A DNA stretch of 64,000 nucleotides from Nectonema munidae (lineage: Eukaryota; Nematomorpha; Nectonematoida; Nectonematidae). A model generated the notes under the pieces. That model searched no databases. It saw only the letters and a list, made by a program, of their open reading frames with translations, and was not told the DNA's origin. This document shows, one piece after another, positions 1-51,500 of the stretch (position 1 is its first letter; every line of letters begins with the position of its first letter). The translations under genes and the position numbers were made by a program. Location: assembly GCA_030549495.1 (NCBI GenBank), contig JAUIRK010000007.1, positions 248,001-312,000 on the forward strand, written 5' to 3'.

Positions 1-1640
1 ATTTCCAAAGTTTATTTAGGTAAGCTGGGATAGATTAGGAGTGGATTTGTGTAATATGGGGTAAAAAGACGCACCGTTTCTCTTCCTTTTCTACAAATCT
101 ATGGAAAAATGTTAGATCGATTAATTTGCCTCTTTCTGAAAATTTTTTTTCTTTTGGTATTATTGATAGGGAATGTGTTTTGTTGGTAATATTAGGTCTT
201 GAAAATAGTAAATATTGTGATGTTTATGGCGTATCTATGTATCATGTGAAATTTGTGGGATCAGTTATTAGCAATTTGTTGGCTCTTGCAATTAATTCTT
301 GAATAAGACATTGAATTTTCCCATCTGTTTTGAACTCACATAAAGTAACCCCATTTGGAGGAAAGATGATAATAAAAGCGTAAAAAATTACTGACCAATC
401 CCCATTGTTTCAACACTTTCTAAAGTTTTTGAGAAATCATTCCCACACAAATTAATTTTCACATTTTCAGAAAAATCTAATCTCAAAATTTCAATTTTGT
501 TTTAGGAAGGACTACTTGTGTCACAATTTAAACTCTTTTCTAATCGGTGAACCTATTTTTTTTCTAGAAAAAAGAAGACATTGTGCTCCTGTTTTTCGAT
601 GTGAGTCAAGTTTTGACCCTGTCAACCACTCCATATTAATCGAAAAGCTTTCCAAATCCCGCTTGAGTCAAAACGCACTTTTGTTCATAGCCTCTTATTT
701 GTCTAATAGAAAACAATGTGTCTCTGTAAACAACTCCTTTTCAAGTTTTTTGCCTATTAAATCCGGCGTACCTCAGGGCTCTATTCTTTTCCCTTTATTA
801 TTTAGTTTTTATGTGAATGATGCTTTCTATATATCCAGTATTTTAACTTTTCTCTTATATGCAGATGATTTTTGCGCATATTTTCTTCTTTCTAGTATTA
901 AGAAAAATGATATTTTTGATACTAGCTCATTTGATATCAGCATAAATCAATTTTTTAGTTGGTGTAACGATAATAGCTTGATAATTAATAAAAAAAGTCC
1001 AAATCTATGATTGTTTAGCTCAAAAATTTTGTTGATGATAAAATGTTATCAAGCGCTGGTTTCGAAGTGATGAATAGTTTTAACTTACTTGGCTTAACAT
1101 TAGACAATAAGCTGACCTTTTCTCGACATATTAATCAAGTTTCAAACAAACTTAGTCAAATCATAGGTGTTCTACATCGTACAAAACATATTTTCCCTTC
1201 AAAAATAAAACTTCTACTCTATAAAACGTTATTTTTACCTCACGTTCAGTACAGCCTTTTGAATTGGTATCCTCATAATAAAAACAAGGTAGAATTACTA
1301 CTAAAATCTGCTATAAGGTGTGTTTTCAACCTTAAATGGTATTCCCATACAGAACAAATTTTCCGAACTCATAACTCAAGCTAGAAGATTTGTTTAATAT
1401 TAAAGTTGGGGTAGTACTAAAAAACGCGCTCAGACGCGCTGAGGTACAGTTTTTTTGTTAGAAGCATACTTTTTCTCTAAATATAATTTTTAAAAAAGAA
1501 AAATGATTTTACAAAGAAGATTTATCTTATTTCTTTTTATATCTTTTTTAAAAGTTATATTTAGAGAAAAAGTATGCTTCTAACAAAAAACTGTACCTCA
1601 CCGCGTCCGAGCGCGTTTTTTAATACTACCCCATATCTTG
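1..1640 (+). mobile_element. LINE (Jockey/CR1-like) reverse transcriptase relic
   Basis: The translation reads through typical non-LTR reverse transcriptase blocks in order: a linker and finger region from about 90 to 510 (PISVL-like then SKVFEK-like, then ISKFQF with FRKD), FDPVNHSILIEKLS near 610-650, the SGVPQGSILFPLL block near 760-800, the catalytic LLYADDF near 855-875, and a thumb-like FNLLGLTLDNKLTFSRHI part at 1080-1130 reaching about 1384. The frame changes several times (at least near 300-510 and at 1008-1043) and stops interrupt it, so it is dead. The endonuclease part would lie left of the window. The D of FDPV and the YADD are kept. Assignment to Jockey/CR1 rather than L2 is by general resemblance only. 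Confidence 0.8.
1408..1632. mobile_element. Palindromic MITE with ~80-bp inverted repeats
   Basis: The element begins GGGGTAGTACTAAAAAACGC and ends with the near-perfect reverse complement. The two arms pair over about 80 bases each, leaving a short AT-rich middle at about 1492-1545. Only a few mismatches separate the arms (for example GACGCGCT against GACGCGGT). It lies in the 3' part of the LINE relic and so is younger than it. No coding capacity. The target duplication is not clear, so the superfamily is open. Confidence 0.8.
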
Positions 1641-2646
1641 GTTTGTTCACTTTTAGATAAATCCTTTAAATTCTTTTAATATGTGTCGCCTGGCAAAATA
1701 ATGCAACTCTATTTATATATTCTCCAGCCCTTATTCATACTTAAATATTTGTGTATCTTTTTATTTTAAGCATTTATCTAATATTATTTTTAATTTTAAG
1801 TTTTTATTTGTAAATAAAGAATATATTTGTGTTTATTTGTGTAAAAAGTCCTAGCGCCTGACCCTTTAACTTTTAAGCTGAAAAGTACTCCCTAATAACC
1901 ATTGAGGCTCAATTAGTTTTGGTTGATATTCTAGCTATAATATAAAGTATATACATATTTGTTTTAAATTATTTTTTCAATTTTTTATATTTTAATTTGA
2001 TATTAATAATTTATTTTAGTTTTATGCTGGGAATAATTCTTCTATGTATATTTAATTTATTATGTATATATTTAAATTTGTTTTGATTTGTTTGGTTATT
2101 TGTGTAAAAAGTCTCCCTCGATTCTTCAAGAAAATCTTCTGGCCTAATGTGTTAATATTCTTTACAATTTTTTTTATAAAAAAAAATTATAAGGGTCACG
2201 GTAATTCACGTGAGAGTCACAAGCGGTGATACTATAAAAATCTTAAGAACCACCGTTATAAATTGAAATTACTGAAAATTTCGCTCTGTCTAAATAAAAA
2301 GCACAAAAGAAGTTATTCCACATTTTTAAGGCTTGCGATTTCAGTGAGTCTTTCCATTTTTGCTGCTGTGTTACAATTCGATGGAAAATAGTTACTTTTT
2401 CATGTAAAATAAAAAATTATCAAATTCGTAAATACACAAACAGATCCAATTTACTCTTTTCCTCGTCTGCTTGTCTCATGAATGGGCTAAAAGAGAATAG
2501 TCTCTTTGCATCTTCATCAAATAATAAGACAAAGAATAAGTAATAAATTTTAATATATATATATTTTAAGATAATTGCAGATTCTAAAATTAAATATGTG
2601 CCTAAGATTTTATTATCTATATTATATATATAGATTAGGATGGCCC
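1641..2646. other. LINE 3' tail and AT-rich non-coding DNA
   Basis: Probably the LINE 3' untranslated part at first. A 19-base word (TTATTTGTGTAAAAAGTC with its flank) occurs at about 1832-1850 and again at about 2096-2113, so two tails or a tandem duplication may be present. No gene seen. Confidence 0.4.
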
Positions 2647-4195
2647 TTAACCCTATTAGTGTTGTAGAAAATTGGCTGAATCATATCCCTTCAAATTTTG
2701 TGACTTTTCCTAAAATCGCTAGCTGCATCTTTTGAAACCATTTTCATAGTAGTTGAATGACCCCTTCATGTCCAAAACTGTCAATCAAAATTAAAAATTA
2801 AAATTTTTCATCAAAATTTTGACATTATCTGTCCTTAACCTTATAACTTAGGATCTATATTATATAATACCCTGAAAATTTATAATTATATACAGTTTGG
2901 AACGCATAACACTTTATATATTTATTTTTTTCAATAATCATTGCTACTTTTTAGAAAATGTCAATCAAAATTTTAATTCGTCAAAAATATATCTAATAAA
3001 ATATACCTTCAAATTTTACATAAAAAACATTTTTCTAAGTTTTTATACTAAATCGGTCATGCTGTTTTCATTTCTGGACTCATTTTTTACATTTAGGATT
3101 TGAAAATACCTATAAGTGTTAATCAAATTTGCGGTTTACTTCTGAAAATTGTCTCCAAAAACATTCATTCAAATTTTACAATGAAATATATGTGTTATAC
3201 TAAATCGCCATGCTGATTTCATTTCTGGACTAATTTTTTTACGTTTAGGATGTGAAAATACCTATAAGTGTTAATTAAATTTGCGGTTTAATTCTAAAAA
3301 TTGTTTCCAAAAACATTCATTCAAATTTTACAATGAAATATATGTTTTTATACCAAATCAACCATGCTGTTTTCATTTCTGAACTCATTTTTTCACATTT
3401 AGAGGTTTTAAAATATCTGTCAATGTCAATCAAATTTGCGGTTTACTTCTTAAAGCTATCTCCAAAAATATTCTCTCTACATGAAATATATGTTTTTATG
3501 CCAAGTCAATCATGCTGTTTTCATTTCTGAACTCATTTTTTACATTTAGGATGTGAAAACACCTATACGTGTTAATCAAATTTGCGGTTTACTTCTAAAA
3601 ATTGTCTCCAAAAACATTCATTCAAATTTTACAATTAAATATATGTTTTTATACCAAATCAACCATGCTAGTTTCATTTATGGACTCAATTTTTGCAGTT
3701 TGAATTTGAAAATATCTATAAGTATCAATCAAATTTGCGTTTAGTTCTAAAATTTGTTTCCAAAAATATTGATTCAATTTTTACATGAAATTTATGTTTT
3801 TATAGCAAATAGATCATGATGATTTCATTTCTGAACACAGTTTTCGCATTTAGTGTTTTTACTGTTAGTATCAATCAAATTTGCGGTTTATGTCTGAAAA
3901 CTATATCCCAAAATATTCTCTCTAATTTTACATGAAATATATGTTTTTATACCAATTCGACCATGATAATTTTTATTTCTGAAATCATTTTTTGCATTTA
4001 GAGGTTTTAAATGTCTGAAAGTGTCAATCAAATGTTAAACGTAATTCTCTAATTCAAAAAACCGTGTCTTATCCTTTCTTTTTGGGATAAATCAATTTTT
4101 TGACAGTTTTGATTGATTTTCATAAAAAATGAATATCACCACTGAATTACGCATGCTTAAAAATGGGTATATATGTGTAAAAAACTTTTAATTTT
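2647..4195. repeat. TTAA-starting element with ~150-bp tandem repeats (array 1)
   Basis: A block opens TTAACCCTATTAGTGTTG at 2647 and is followed by about eight diverged tandem units of roughly 146-155 bp. The anchor TTGCGGTTTA recurs at about 3129, 3281, 3436, 3582, 3735 (shortened) and 3881, with earlier, weaker units from about 2776. The end (about 4035-4190) is the reverse complement of a junction seen at 30500-30640, next to a second array that starts with the same TTAACCCTATTAGTG word. The short open frames here (for example 3333-3744) only reflect the repeat and are not genes. The TTAA suggests piggyBac-type mobilisation; this is inference. Confidence 0.7.
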
Positions 4196-4197
4196 TG

Positions 4198-4720
4198 ATA
4201 AATGGATGCACAGTTTTATCAAAAAATTTAAATGCAAAGGAGAAAAGTGATTTTGTTATTGGACACTGCTACTTCTCATAGTAATAAAAATTATAGTAAA
4301 GTAAAATTGTTTCTTCCAGCAAACTCTACTTCTGTTTTGCAACCTTCATGGTATTAGTAAAAGTTTCAAAACTTACTATCAGGCACGACTTTTAATAAAT
4401 GTTCTTTATATTGAAATAACTGAAACTAATATGCAGCAACTTATTAAATCTAGTAATGTTTTAGATGCTTGCAATATAGTCTTCAACTTTTTAAAGTGTT
4501 TCAAAGCAAGCGGATTTGTAGATCAAAAAGTCAATATTGAACAAGGAGAAAATAAAGTTGATGATACTCTTAATAATCTTATTTTTTAACAAAAAAAAAC
4601 AAGAGAATCCGTAATCACTATAGAAGGATATATTCATTTTGATCAACATGAAAATGTACACGAACAACTTTCAGATAATTGGCAAAAAGAAATGCTATAA
4701 TGTCACCTCTCTAATAAGGA
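4198..4720 (+). mobile_element. pogo/Tigger-type (Tc1/mariner superfamily) transposase relic
   Basis: In changing frames the + strand shows a WMHSFIKKFKCK-like block, then VILLLDTATSHSN (the second catalytic D of a DDE transposase), then VKLFLPANSTSVLQPSW, which matches the pogo/Tigger signature LPPNTTSLLQPLDQG, and then an alpha-helical stretch MQQLIKSSNVLDACNIVF near 4430-4490. Several stops and frame changes are present and the N-terminal half is absent. It abuts the end of the satellite element, which may be inserted into it or may have truncated it. It does not belong to the neighbouring helicase gene. Confidence 0.7.
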
Positions 4721-5184
4721 TAATATTACTTAATCCCAATGATGACCATATTATAGAAGTTTTGCTGTATATTTTTCTGCTTGTTACTACACACTAAAGT
4801 ACAAAAAAGTTAGCTTTGAAAGTTTTAAGTCTGTGTGTCATAAAAGAATGATCACATGATTGATCTATCGGATTAACCAACTATTCAGACAGGCATGAGA
4901 GTTTATGGTATGTTTGGCACTGTCAGTTGTGAATGTTAGAATAACGGGGGAGAAAAACATTTAGAAAATTAATTACATTAAAAATTATACCTGATAGCCA
5001 GGTTGAACATGATTTTCAACAATGTCAGTTCCATCATTTAGAAATATTTTTTTAAAGATGACATTTTGCACGGTTCCCTGTTTAAATATTCTTATTTTCA
5101 ATATATGAATAAAGTTTGAATATGTTGCTTGCTTTTTCTTTTATATTGAATTTACTTGACCATTTGAATTGTATATATATTTAG

Positions 5185-42821
<37,637 letters not shown>

Positions 42822-43201
42822 TGCACACATGTATTTTGAGAATGTAGTTGTTATATGAATATCTTCAAATTATCTTTTATTTTTATAAAAAGTAATTTTT
42901 TATTCTACTTTTTAAATAAATTCCTTTTATTATCAATAGACGTAAGAATCCATTTCATGGCAACTTTGGAAGAAAGACATTACAACAAAGATGGAAAGGG
43001 TCAATAAAATGGACAGTACGCCAAGACACACACTAAAAAAATATTCTGCTGTTTTTAACGATTTAATGCTTCATCAAAATTCATTATAATGCAGGTCAAG
43101 ATGAAAATTACTTGCCTTACGAAAAGTCAGGTTAGAATTAAAAAAACGGAGTTAATAGTTATGTTAAATTCGCTTTGTGAATTAAAATATAACATATCTA
43201 T
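42822..43201. other. BLM 3' flank
   Basis: Probable 3' untranslated region (AAATAAATTCC near 42916 could serve as polyadenylation signal). No gene. Confidence 0.4.
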
Positions 43202-44161
43202 TAGTGATGGGACGATACCAAAATTAATAACGATTCCGATTCTACTTAATATACCTGTTCCCGATACAATTCCGATTCTAAAATATTACAACTTGAAATA
43301 ACTTTTTAATATTATTTTGAACTTCAATGAATTTCTATCACTTTTTGCGAATAAATATCCTCAATATGAAAGCAAAATTATATAAATAATCCACTTTTGA
43401 AAATTTTGAGTATACATTTTGAAAATTAAAAAAAATTTTGAGCAGTGAGAAGCATATTCAGCTTATAATGATAGAATAAAATTTTATTAATATTACATAG
43501 AGATCTTTTGAATCAATCGTAATTAAATTAGAGCTTTCGTAAATTATAGTGCAAAACATAAGCATTTCTCCTGTTTTTGCTTCTAAGCGATTTCTTTTAG
43601 GAGAATAAATATTTCCTCCAATACTAAAAACTCTTTCACTTTCAACTGAAGAAGGCGGAGCACATAAATACTTTTTGAAAAAAAACGCCAATATTGGAAG
43701 GTCTTCTTTGTTAGCTTTCCACCATTCAAACGGACTTGAGTTTTTTCCTATTAATTTATATTTTAAATATTTCGTTATTTCAGTCTCTAGTTTTCGAGTT
43801 GTTGTTATATATAAAATTGATGACTTGTTTTCTTTCTTATTTTGAATTCAAACTGAAATTGAATTCAACGCTTCACTCATTATCACTTTTATCTGTATCT
43901 GAATCTGAAAATTGAGCATCATCTGAAATTTCCTTATATGTTTCATGACTTGGCAGTTCATTTGAAAGCCACAAAGAAATTGCTTTATCTGCAATTAACC
44001 CATCGTAATAATATAAAATAAAAGGTAATAATGAAATTCAAAGTTATAAACTAAGAGCATTATGCTTGATAAGATTTAAAATGGCAATCTTAAATTGCTT
44101 CGCAAATTTAGTAGTAAAAAGATGAGCAGAAAAACTTAGGTTTCAATCTTCTCCCATCACT
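43202..44161 (-). mobile_element. Small hAT relic with inverted ends
   Basis: Left end TAGTGATGGGACGATACC and right end TCTCCCATCACT form short inverted repeats of hAT type. The - strand reads GLIADKAISLWLSNELPSHE (43960-44010), LIGKNSSPFEWWKANKEDLP and KKYLCAPPSSVESERVFSIG-GNIYSPKRNRLEAKTGEMLM (43560-43690), the hAT C-terminal dimerisation domain. The rest of the transposase is deleted and the frame is interrupted near 43860. No matching 8-bp duplication seen. Confidence 0.75.
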
Positions 44162-45385
44162 TTAAATTTTCAACACCGAAAATCAAAAATACCATAAAAA
44201 TTTGCTTTACTATATAAAAAACTACCCGTGTGAATTTAAATAATAACAAATTTTGACAAATTAATTTCAAAACTTTTGAAAATCTATTTTAGCTTTAATA
44301 CTGGAAAAATAAAAGTGTAAATGTATAAAAGTGATGTACCTGTAGTAAAATTGAATTAAAAAAAAACTCAATCAAAAATTACAAAAGAGATAACTTCTCT
44401 GGAGTGAAGAAAATAGAGATAGAAGTATGATGTATAATAACAGATGTAACAAGTATGAGCTATAAAGTAGAGAAGGAGTAGCGAGATAAATATAATACAA
44501 TGTACAAACAGTGATGTAATATGAAAAATGTATAAAAAATCTCTTACATTACTACGACACATGCATAGAGAAAACATTGAACATAAATATAATGAGAAGA
44601 CATGTGTCTCGACTTAAGCGAATGTTCGACTTATCCAACTTTGAGTTAAGAAAAGTTTCTACAATGTTATTAGTTCTTAAATGCGATGGGGACCAGTATC
44701 ATCTTCGATTTACATACATAGTTATTAAAAATCGTTACTTTTAATTTGAACACAATCCACCCACAACTTGCTGCCGACACTTTGTAAAAGTAAATTTTTT
44801 TTAATTGGATGGCACCCCTTCAATTTTTATTAAGCATTTTGTCCATCGACTATTAGTCTTTACACATGTCGCTATCGTAGGCATAGTATATTTTAATTCA
44901 TCTAAAATATGAAAAAAAAATCGAATTAAAATTTTTTTTAATGAATTTCTCACTTAGTTTCTCTCATTTGCGAAATATTTGTAGGCACTTATAGAGCGAT
45001 ATAGTGAACACTACTGATATTTTCATAGTTTAGACCTTCATCTTTTTTATAACCATTAACCTGAATTAACTCTTCTTTTTCAAGTTAAATTTGGGTTGTT
45101 CACCTAATTTTATCTCAGAGTGTTTTGATTTTTTGCTAATTTCTTTGCTTTTAAATCAGTACTTACTAATTAACAATTTTTTATTTGTTTCATCACCAAA
45201 AAAATAATTTATTATTAATCTTAATTTGAGATTAATTCTATGTTAACAGTATTGAAAGAGGCGGTTTAAAATATTTATTACAAGTAAAATTTAAACAGCA
45301 ATCATAATTTAAAATATAAAATAAATATGTTAGAAATAATATTTACCGATTGTGACAATACTGTATGTACATACATAAGCATAAC
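44162..45385. other. Intergenic DNA between BLM and PHRF1-like gene
   Basis: AT-rich. At 44607-44640 CTCGACTTAAGCGAATGTTC and CGACTTATCC recall pogo-type terminal words also found at 59637 and 60318; too short to name. No gene. Confidence 0.4.
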
Positions 45386-45517
45386 TTAAAGGAGCGCATC
45401 CAAACTTCCTGATTTTGTGGTAGATGATGGAATTTCGTGTGAGTAAATTTTAACGTAGCTTTGAACAAGTGATAAAATTTTAATAGGATTGATGCCTTTA
45501 CACTTACTGTTGAACAC
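45386..45517 (-). CDS. PHRF1: PHRF1-like last exon
   Basis: Acceptor ATTCTTAAG, phase 0. Encodes VFNSKCKGINPIKILSLVQS, YVKIYSHEIPSSTTKSGSLD and ALL, then a stop. The GINPIKI...VQSYVKIY part is the second half of the SCAF/PHRF1-type C-terminal domain. Confidence 0.78.
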   Translation of the reverse strand: MFNSKCKGINPIKILSLVQSYVKIYSHEIPSSTTKSGSLDALL

Positions 45518-48500
45518 CTTAAGAATGGATCAAAAAGTATGTAGAAAGAATTAAAAGTAGGCAAAAGTTTAGAAAAACCTTATTTACAGCCTTTTTCATG
45601 ATAATTTTGAAAGTTGATTTATTTATCTCCCCATTGTTATAAAATGGCTTGAGAGCAATTTTCACTTCTTCCTCAATGCGCTTATGATGATTCATCTTTT
45701 GAAGGAGTTTATTCTGCAAATTTAACTCCAATGCTGATTCAGGAATGTTTTCTTCATCGAAATCTTTTTCAAATATTTCATCCTCGTAATTTTCGTCATT
45801 TACTCTCACTAAATCACGCAAAATATTTATATTATTATTTTTGATTGATAACAAAACATTGATTGTCTAGGTTCAATTTTCTTAGTTCGCCAATTCAAAT
45901 TCTAGATCTAGAACATAATTTTCTGGTGATATATAATTTTTATTGCCACTTGATATATCATCAAGCTTCTTTGATCTATATCCAGCTTTTACAATAGTAT
46001 TTTTGTTATTTTGCATTCTAAATTTTAACCAAGACTTTGAATTGCGCATAGTTTAATGTTTCACCACTTTAGCATTAAACTCTTACCACGTTAGAAGAAA
46101 TTCTTGGATTAACTTTAATTTTTTGAGTTGTTCCTTCATAAAAAGTAGATTCGCTTAATATATATTGTACTTACATAAGTAGCGTAGTCAGAGGGGGTGT
46201 TAGGAATATTTTTAGGCGCCTCGTTTGAATTCTTAGCTATCCGACTGACATGCATTAAAACTTTTTTAGGATACACAAAGCTTTTCTCATTTATTTTAGT
46301 TGTTCCTTTATTGCATAGAGATAATATAAAAATGGTCACTTATCCTAATTAGTTTCTTAGGACACAAAAAACTTTCCTGATTATTTTAAGTTCTTCCTTC
46401 ATTGCCACAGGTTTTGTTTTAAAAATATTATGTTAGTAATTCCTACTTTACATGGAATTTAACAGGAATTACTAAAGTCGTAGGCTTTGATTGGTCTTAA
46501 ATGGGTTAAGCTTTATAAATGTTTTAGATTTGTTACTAATCCATGGTGTATCAATCTCGAATAATGCCAAGGAAATTTCACTATTTATTACTTGATATCT
46601 AACGGAATCTAAGGGAATTATAAGTTTGCCCTTATCAATTTATTGGATGTTTTGGTAGAAAAAAATGGTTAACGAGCATTGACGATGACAAGGCACTGTT
46701 ATCTTATCGTGAATTGAAATGTAAAAGTGTAGATTTTTGTTACACTTTCGCAGAAGCAACAATAAAAAAAGTGTAAATACAGCCAATCTACATAAAAGCT
46801 ACGATTTTGTATCGCTGGCTTTAGATGTAGGCTTCTATGTATCGCTTTTGGGTTTTTAGATGCACGACTGAGCCAAGTTGTTTCCTCGTTTTGCTAGAAA
46901 GTTTACCACTTGGCAAGGGTTGGGCCATAAATGAATGGGTTCTAATGTTGTGTGTATGTGGGGACAATGGAAAAGATGGTGTGTGTTGTGTATGAGTTAA
47001 TTGCATAGTGGATTTTTTGAGGTTATATTCGCGAAGTAGCGTTGATTTGTTGGCTCTAAGTTGTGCAAGTGATATTCTTGTTTTAATAGGCATTTAAGAG
47101 TAGTTTATAATCTTACTATTTCATGTGCCTTATTCCATTATAGGATCTGTCATCGTTTATATGTATTGGTGTGGACTACCTTGTGTTTACCCACTTCGTA
47201 CCCGTTAATGCTCGAATTACATTTAGTGTTTTTTGCTCTTTCTTTAGTGTTGTATACGAGCTTGGGGTTAAATAACAATTCTAGAATTTGTGGATGTTTA
47301 TTTGTGCTAATCAAATTGTTTAGTGTAAGGTGTCTTGTGCTGTGTTGAGTTTTTCTGTATTATCATCTATGTAAATGGCCTATTAATAGAAGGTGGATAC
47401 CACATATTTTCCACCTTAAGCACTTCAAAGCTCTCTTACTGCTTACATACCGACAAGACACGATCAAAAAATATAAAGGATGGGTGTTCTTTCTTTTCAA
47501 CATTTGAAAAGTATAAGTACATTTCGAGATAAAAAAATGGAAAACACTTTTAGATTACAACAAGTATAAATGTGGTGTGGAATGTTCTGAAATCGGATGG
47601 TTAACACACTTTACAAAATATCAAAAAGCTGAAAGGTGGCAACTATTTTGACTTTCCTGCACACAGCAGTTGAAAACATGATTCCCATTGTTATCAAAGT
47701 GTTGAAAAGATTGCTAGAATTTTTTGAGTGATGAGCTCTTTTTTTCTGAAAAGCCTATGCGTATTGGAACTATTAACTCATCTGTCCCAAAGGGTGTTGG
47801 AACTCTTTTATCGTTTTAAGGCCATGCGTTGTCGAGTGCTTCTGAGCACGTTTCATTCTTAAAAGATGTTTACTACCTTGTTCATAAAAATAAGAGATCT
47901 CGTGGATGAAAAAGGTGCGATGATTGTAAAAAGTTCATTCCAAAGATAACAAGTTTTCATTGTTTGTTTATTTTGAATTAGTAGTCACTTCTAAACTAAA
48001 TTTCATGAATAGTTATTTGTTCCATCGATTTTGAAATTATATGGCGTTACTTTTAACGAAGATTTAAAGCAAATTTATTTGATTATTATCAGCTTGAGAT
48101 CTCTATTTTTCCAATAAAACTAGTATACTTTTTTTCAAAATAATTATAACTATATTTAAAATATTTCCCCTTACCACATTATCGATGTCGGGATTATATA
48201 TCGCTTATATTTTTATATTAGAAGTAACAAAAGAACTAATTTTTACAGAAAATATAGTTAAAAGTTCCATTTAAATTTACAAATAAAATTTTAATTTTAA
48301 AACTTTTTATAAAATGGAGTAAAATGTGTTCAAAAATCAGACTGAAAAACTATCCGACAATATTTTCACATTCCTTTAAGAAGTTTAAGAAATGAAATTG
48401 TATTAGTTAACACGAATTAAGTATAAAATGTCAATGTTTTATCCGTAATTTGTATAAAAAAATTGAATGAAAACTATTCTTTTTTTCATAAACATCATTA

Positions 48501-51500
48501 AATTTATATTTTAGATGTTATCTTGAAATATTTCAACATATTGGAACCGCCCCAAAAAAGCTCCAAGAATGCGAAATGATGGAAAAAGGGCCTAAAATCA
48601 GAGATTTCACATATACAGGCATAGCGATCATAAGTCCTGCGGCGCCAAATATAAGAAATATATGCAAATAAAACGCCTCCATTGTTAGAAATAAGAGAAA
48701 ACTGTTAAAAATTTAATGTCGCATCTGATGGGGTTGAATTTTGAGGGCGTCATTAAAATTTTTCTTCATAGTAAAATACGAAATGAAGTAAAATGTCTGA
48801 AAATAAGGAAAGCAGTTACATAACCCCTTAAGAAGAGGGCGCAAATAAAATTTTAGTTTATAAAGTATAATTTGGAGTGGGGGATGCATAAAATTGAAAA
48901 GGTAGGCAATTCATGTTTTTGGTTAAAAAAACATCAATGAAAGCATTTCAGCTGCATATAAACGCAAAAAATCTCAACAATACATCATTACACTACCTTG
49001 GTTGGGTAATACAACTACTATTGTTGCGGTTTACAGCGCAAAGAATCAAAAGAATTTCACAGAAAAAAAGAAAATTGAAATGTTTTTTTAAATAAAAAAT
49101 ATAATGTGTAAATGAATGTTTACTTACAGCAAAAACTTTAGAACTTTTAAAGTAGAGCCATTGATGATAAAAGAGTTACTTTTTTATAATCAGAAGAACA
49201 AATATGTTTTAATTATGCACAAAAATCTTGGCAAAAAAATTTTGTTGCCTTGTGAATCCTTTTAATCAATTTTTACATACGAATAACTTACATATACACA
49301 TATCTTTGGTTATAAGAATTTTAAGTCATAATTAGAGACTTAGTACTTTGTGATAAGAGAATTATAAGGACGTAAAATGTTCATAGATGAAATAGATCGA
49401 TAAAATATAAGGTATTTAGAAAGAGAAAGGCTGAAATTTAAACAAAACCAAAAGTAAATTCAAAATTTCAGTTAAGGCAGTCCTAGAGTTTGAATTTAAA
49501 TTAAATTTGAAAAAATTTTACTTAAAGAAATGAAGGCGATAACTTGCATTAAAAGTGCCTTTTAAAATTTTGCTTTAATGACAGGATTAGCGCATATTGA
49601 ACTGATTAAAATACATTAGAAAGGATGAATATTTGAAGATTGTTTTTAAATTTTAATATATTCAGATTTGTCATCATATCTTAACTATTGTTTTATTTTT
49701 TTGTATTTTAAATGACTGCAAAAATAAAATAAAGTAAATACCGTGTTTGTGACGATGGGATTTTGAATGTTTTTTCTCTCTCCTTGCTTCTTTTTCTTTG
49801 ATTGACGTTTCATGATTCCCTTTTTGGCTGCTCATTTTTGGCCGCTCTACAATCTCGGAGTTATTGCAATTGTCGGAAGGTGGTGGTGGCATGTCTGTAG
49901 TTTCTTTACCATCTGAAGTATTTTTTTCTTTTGCATCAAAACTACTTGAAATACTCCTTGAAATATTGGCCAATGAATTCATTATAATTTGGCAGTTTTC
50001 CACAAATGAGGTACTGGAATGAGCGTTGTCAAATTCATTAAAACTGTTTATATTCTTTACGCTCAAAATATCCGAAGAAGATGGAATGGAAGAAGAAGCT
50101 TCTTCACTGAAAAGCCTTTCTCGCATGTCTTCCTGCTTTGGGAATTGCTTATTAGGTTGTTGAGCAGGATCTCCTTTTGCTTGTTTTGTGGTAGATGTTT
50201 TGTGTTTCTTGTTGGAGAAGTCTCCTGGTAGAGGTATGCACGACAACGTTTGGTAATTTTGGAATGAAGGAGCTGACGCTGATTCATTCTCATCGTCAAT
50301 GATGTAGAGGGAAGGCAGCTCTCCGATTATTTCTATGTCGTTATCTGAATCCGTTGGGGCATTCGAGGCATCTTCTTTTTGCATTTCTAAATCAAGCCCC
50401 AGCAAAAAATGTAGCCTTCTTAAAATATATGGCTGAGTGCCTATAATGAATCTACCCAGGGCCGGTCTTAGCAGCTATGGAAGTGAAATAGATCAACTAG
50501 AAAGTGTAGTTGTTGTAGATCAACAACAGGCTCACCCCAGTTTGTTGAGATTAATCATGGGCGCTTCAAATTTAGATTGAATATTAGGAATAAGTATCCA
50601 TTATTTTCTTTGAGTGTGATTAACTGTTGTTTCAGAGATTGGTTTTGGAAAAATAGTTACCTGCTTTTGTGTTTGAACAAATTTTTATTAAACCTAGAGC
50701 AGAAGACAATTAGTATTTAAAATATGGTCAAACTTACTAAATAAAATTAATTTAGGATTCTTCGAACTACCAAAACAACAATGAAGTAAATGAGAAATTA
50801 TAAATCTAGGCAAGGTTTGCGTAACATTCTCATGCGTGTCCAAAGCCGAATGTGGTTGCGTCGGTTAAATCGGCCTAAGACGGGCGTGGATCTGTCGCGC
50901 TAACCTTGAACTGTTTCTCAAATGGGGAAAGATAAATCAGGCGAAGAAGAATAAAAACTGTTGAAGAGTCTTTGCCTAGAAGAATGAAACAACGCTTTTA
51001 ACGCGTAGAGATTTAGGAGTGGACTAGAAACGAAATAACCAAAACTTTTTAGTTATAGTGAGAAATAAATAGTCAAGAGACGAGTACTTCGAATACGAAT
51101 ACTTAAAGTTTAAAGTATGACATAACTGTAAGAGTTGTTGGTTAAATGAAGCTCCCAGCTTGAAAAACGACTCTTTCAAAAAAAGAACGTATTTAGAAAT
51201 ACCTTGAAGAGGGATGAAGGAAGAGTTTAAACGAAGATCATTCTCATCTCCACTAAGATTGGCAATACTCTTTCTAACAAAGCTTGCATCTTCTTTTTCT
51301 TTATGGAAACCCTTCTTCTTGCATTTAAGTTGAGATTCTTTTTTTAAATTATTGTTGGTATCAGGTGTTTGGTGTAAGTCTTCTCTCTAAAGAAATATAG
51401 GCTAAAACACTTAATTCTTAATTAGAAGGATTTTTAAACCTTGCACAAAATTTTCCCATCTACTGTAACAACCTTTTCATCCCACGAGGTCAATAATTGA

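Noticed and set aside
3333-3744. Two + strand open frames with similar sequence
   Set aside because: They are the same 150-bp tandem unit read in frame, with no selection visible.
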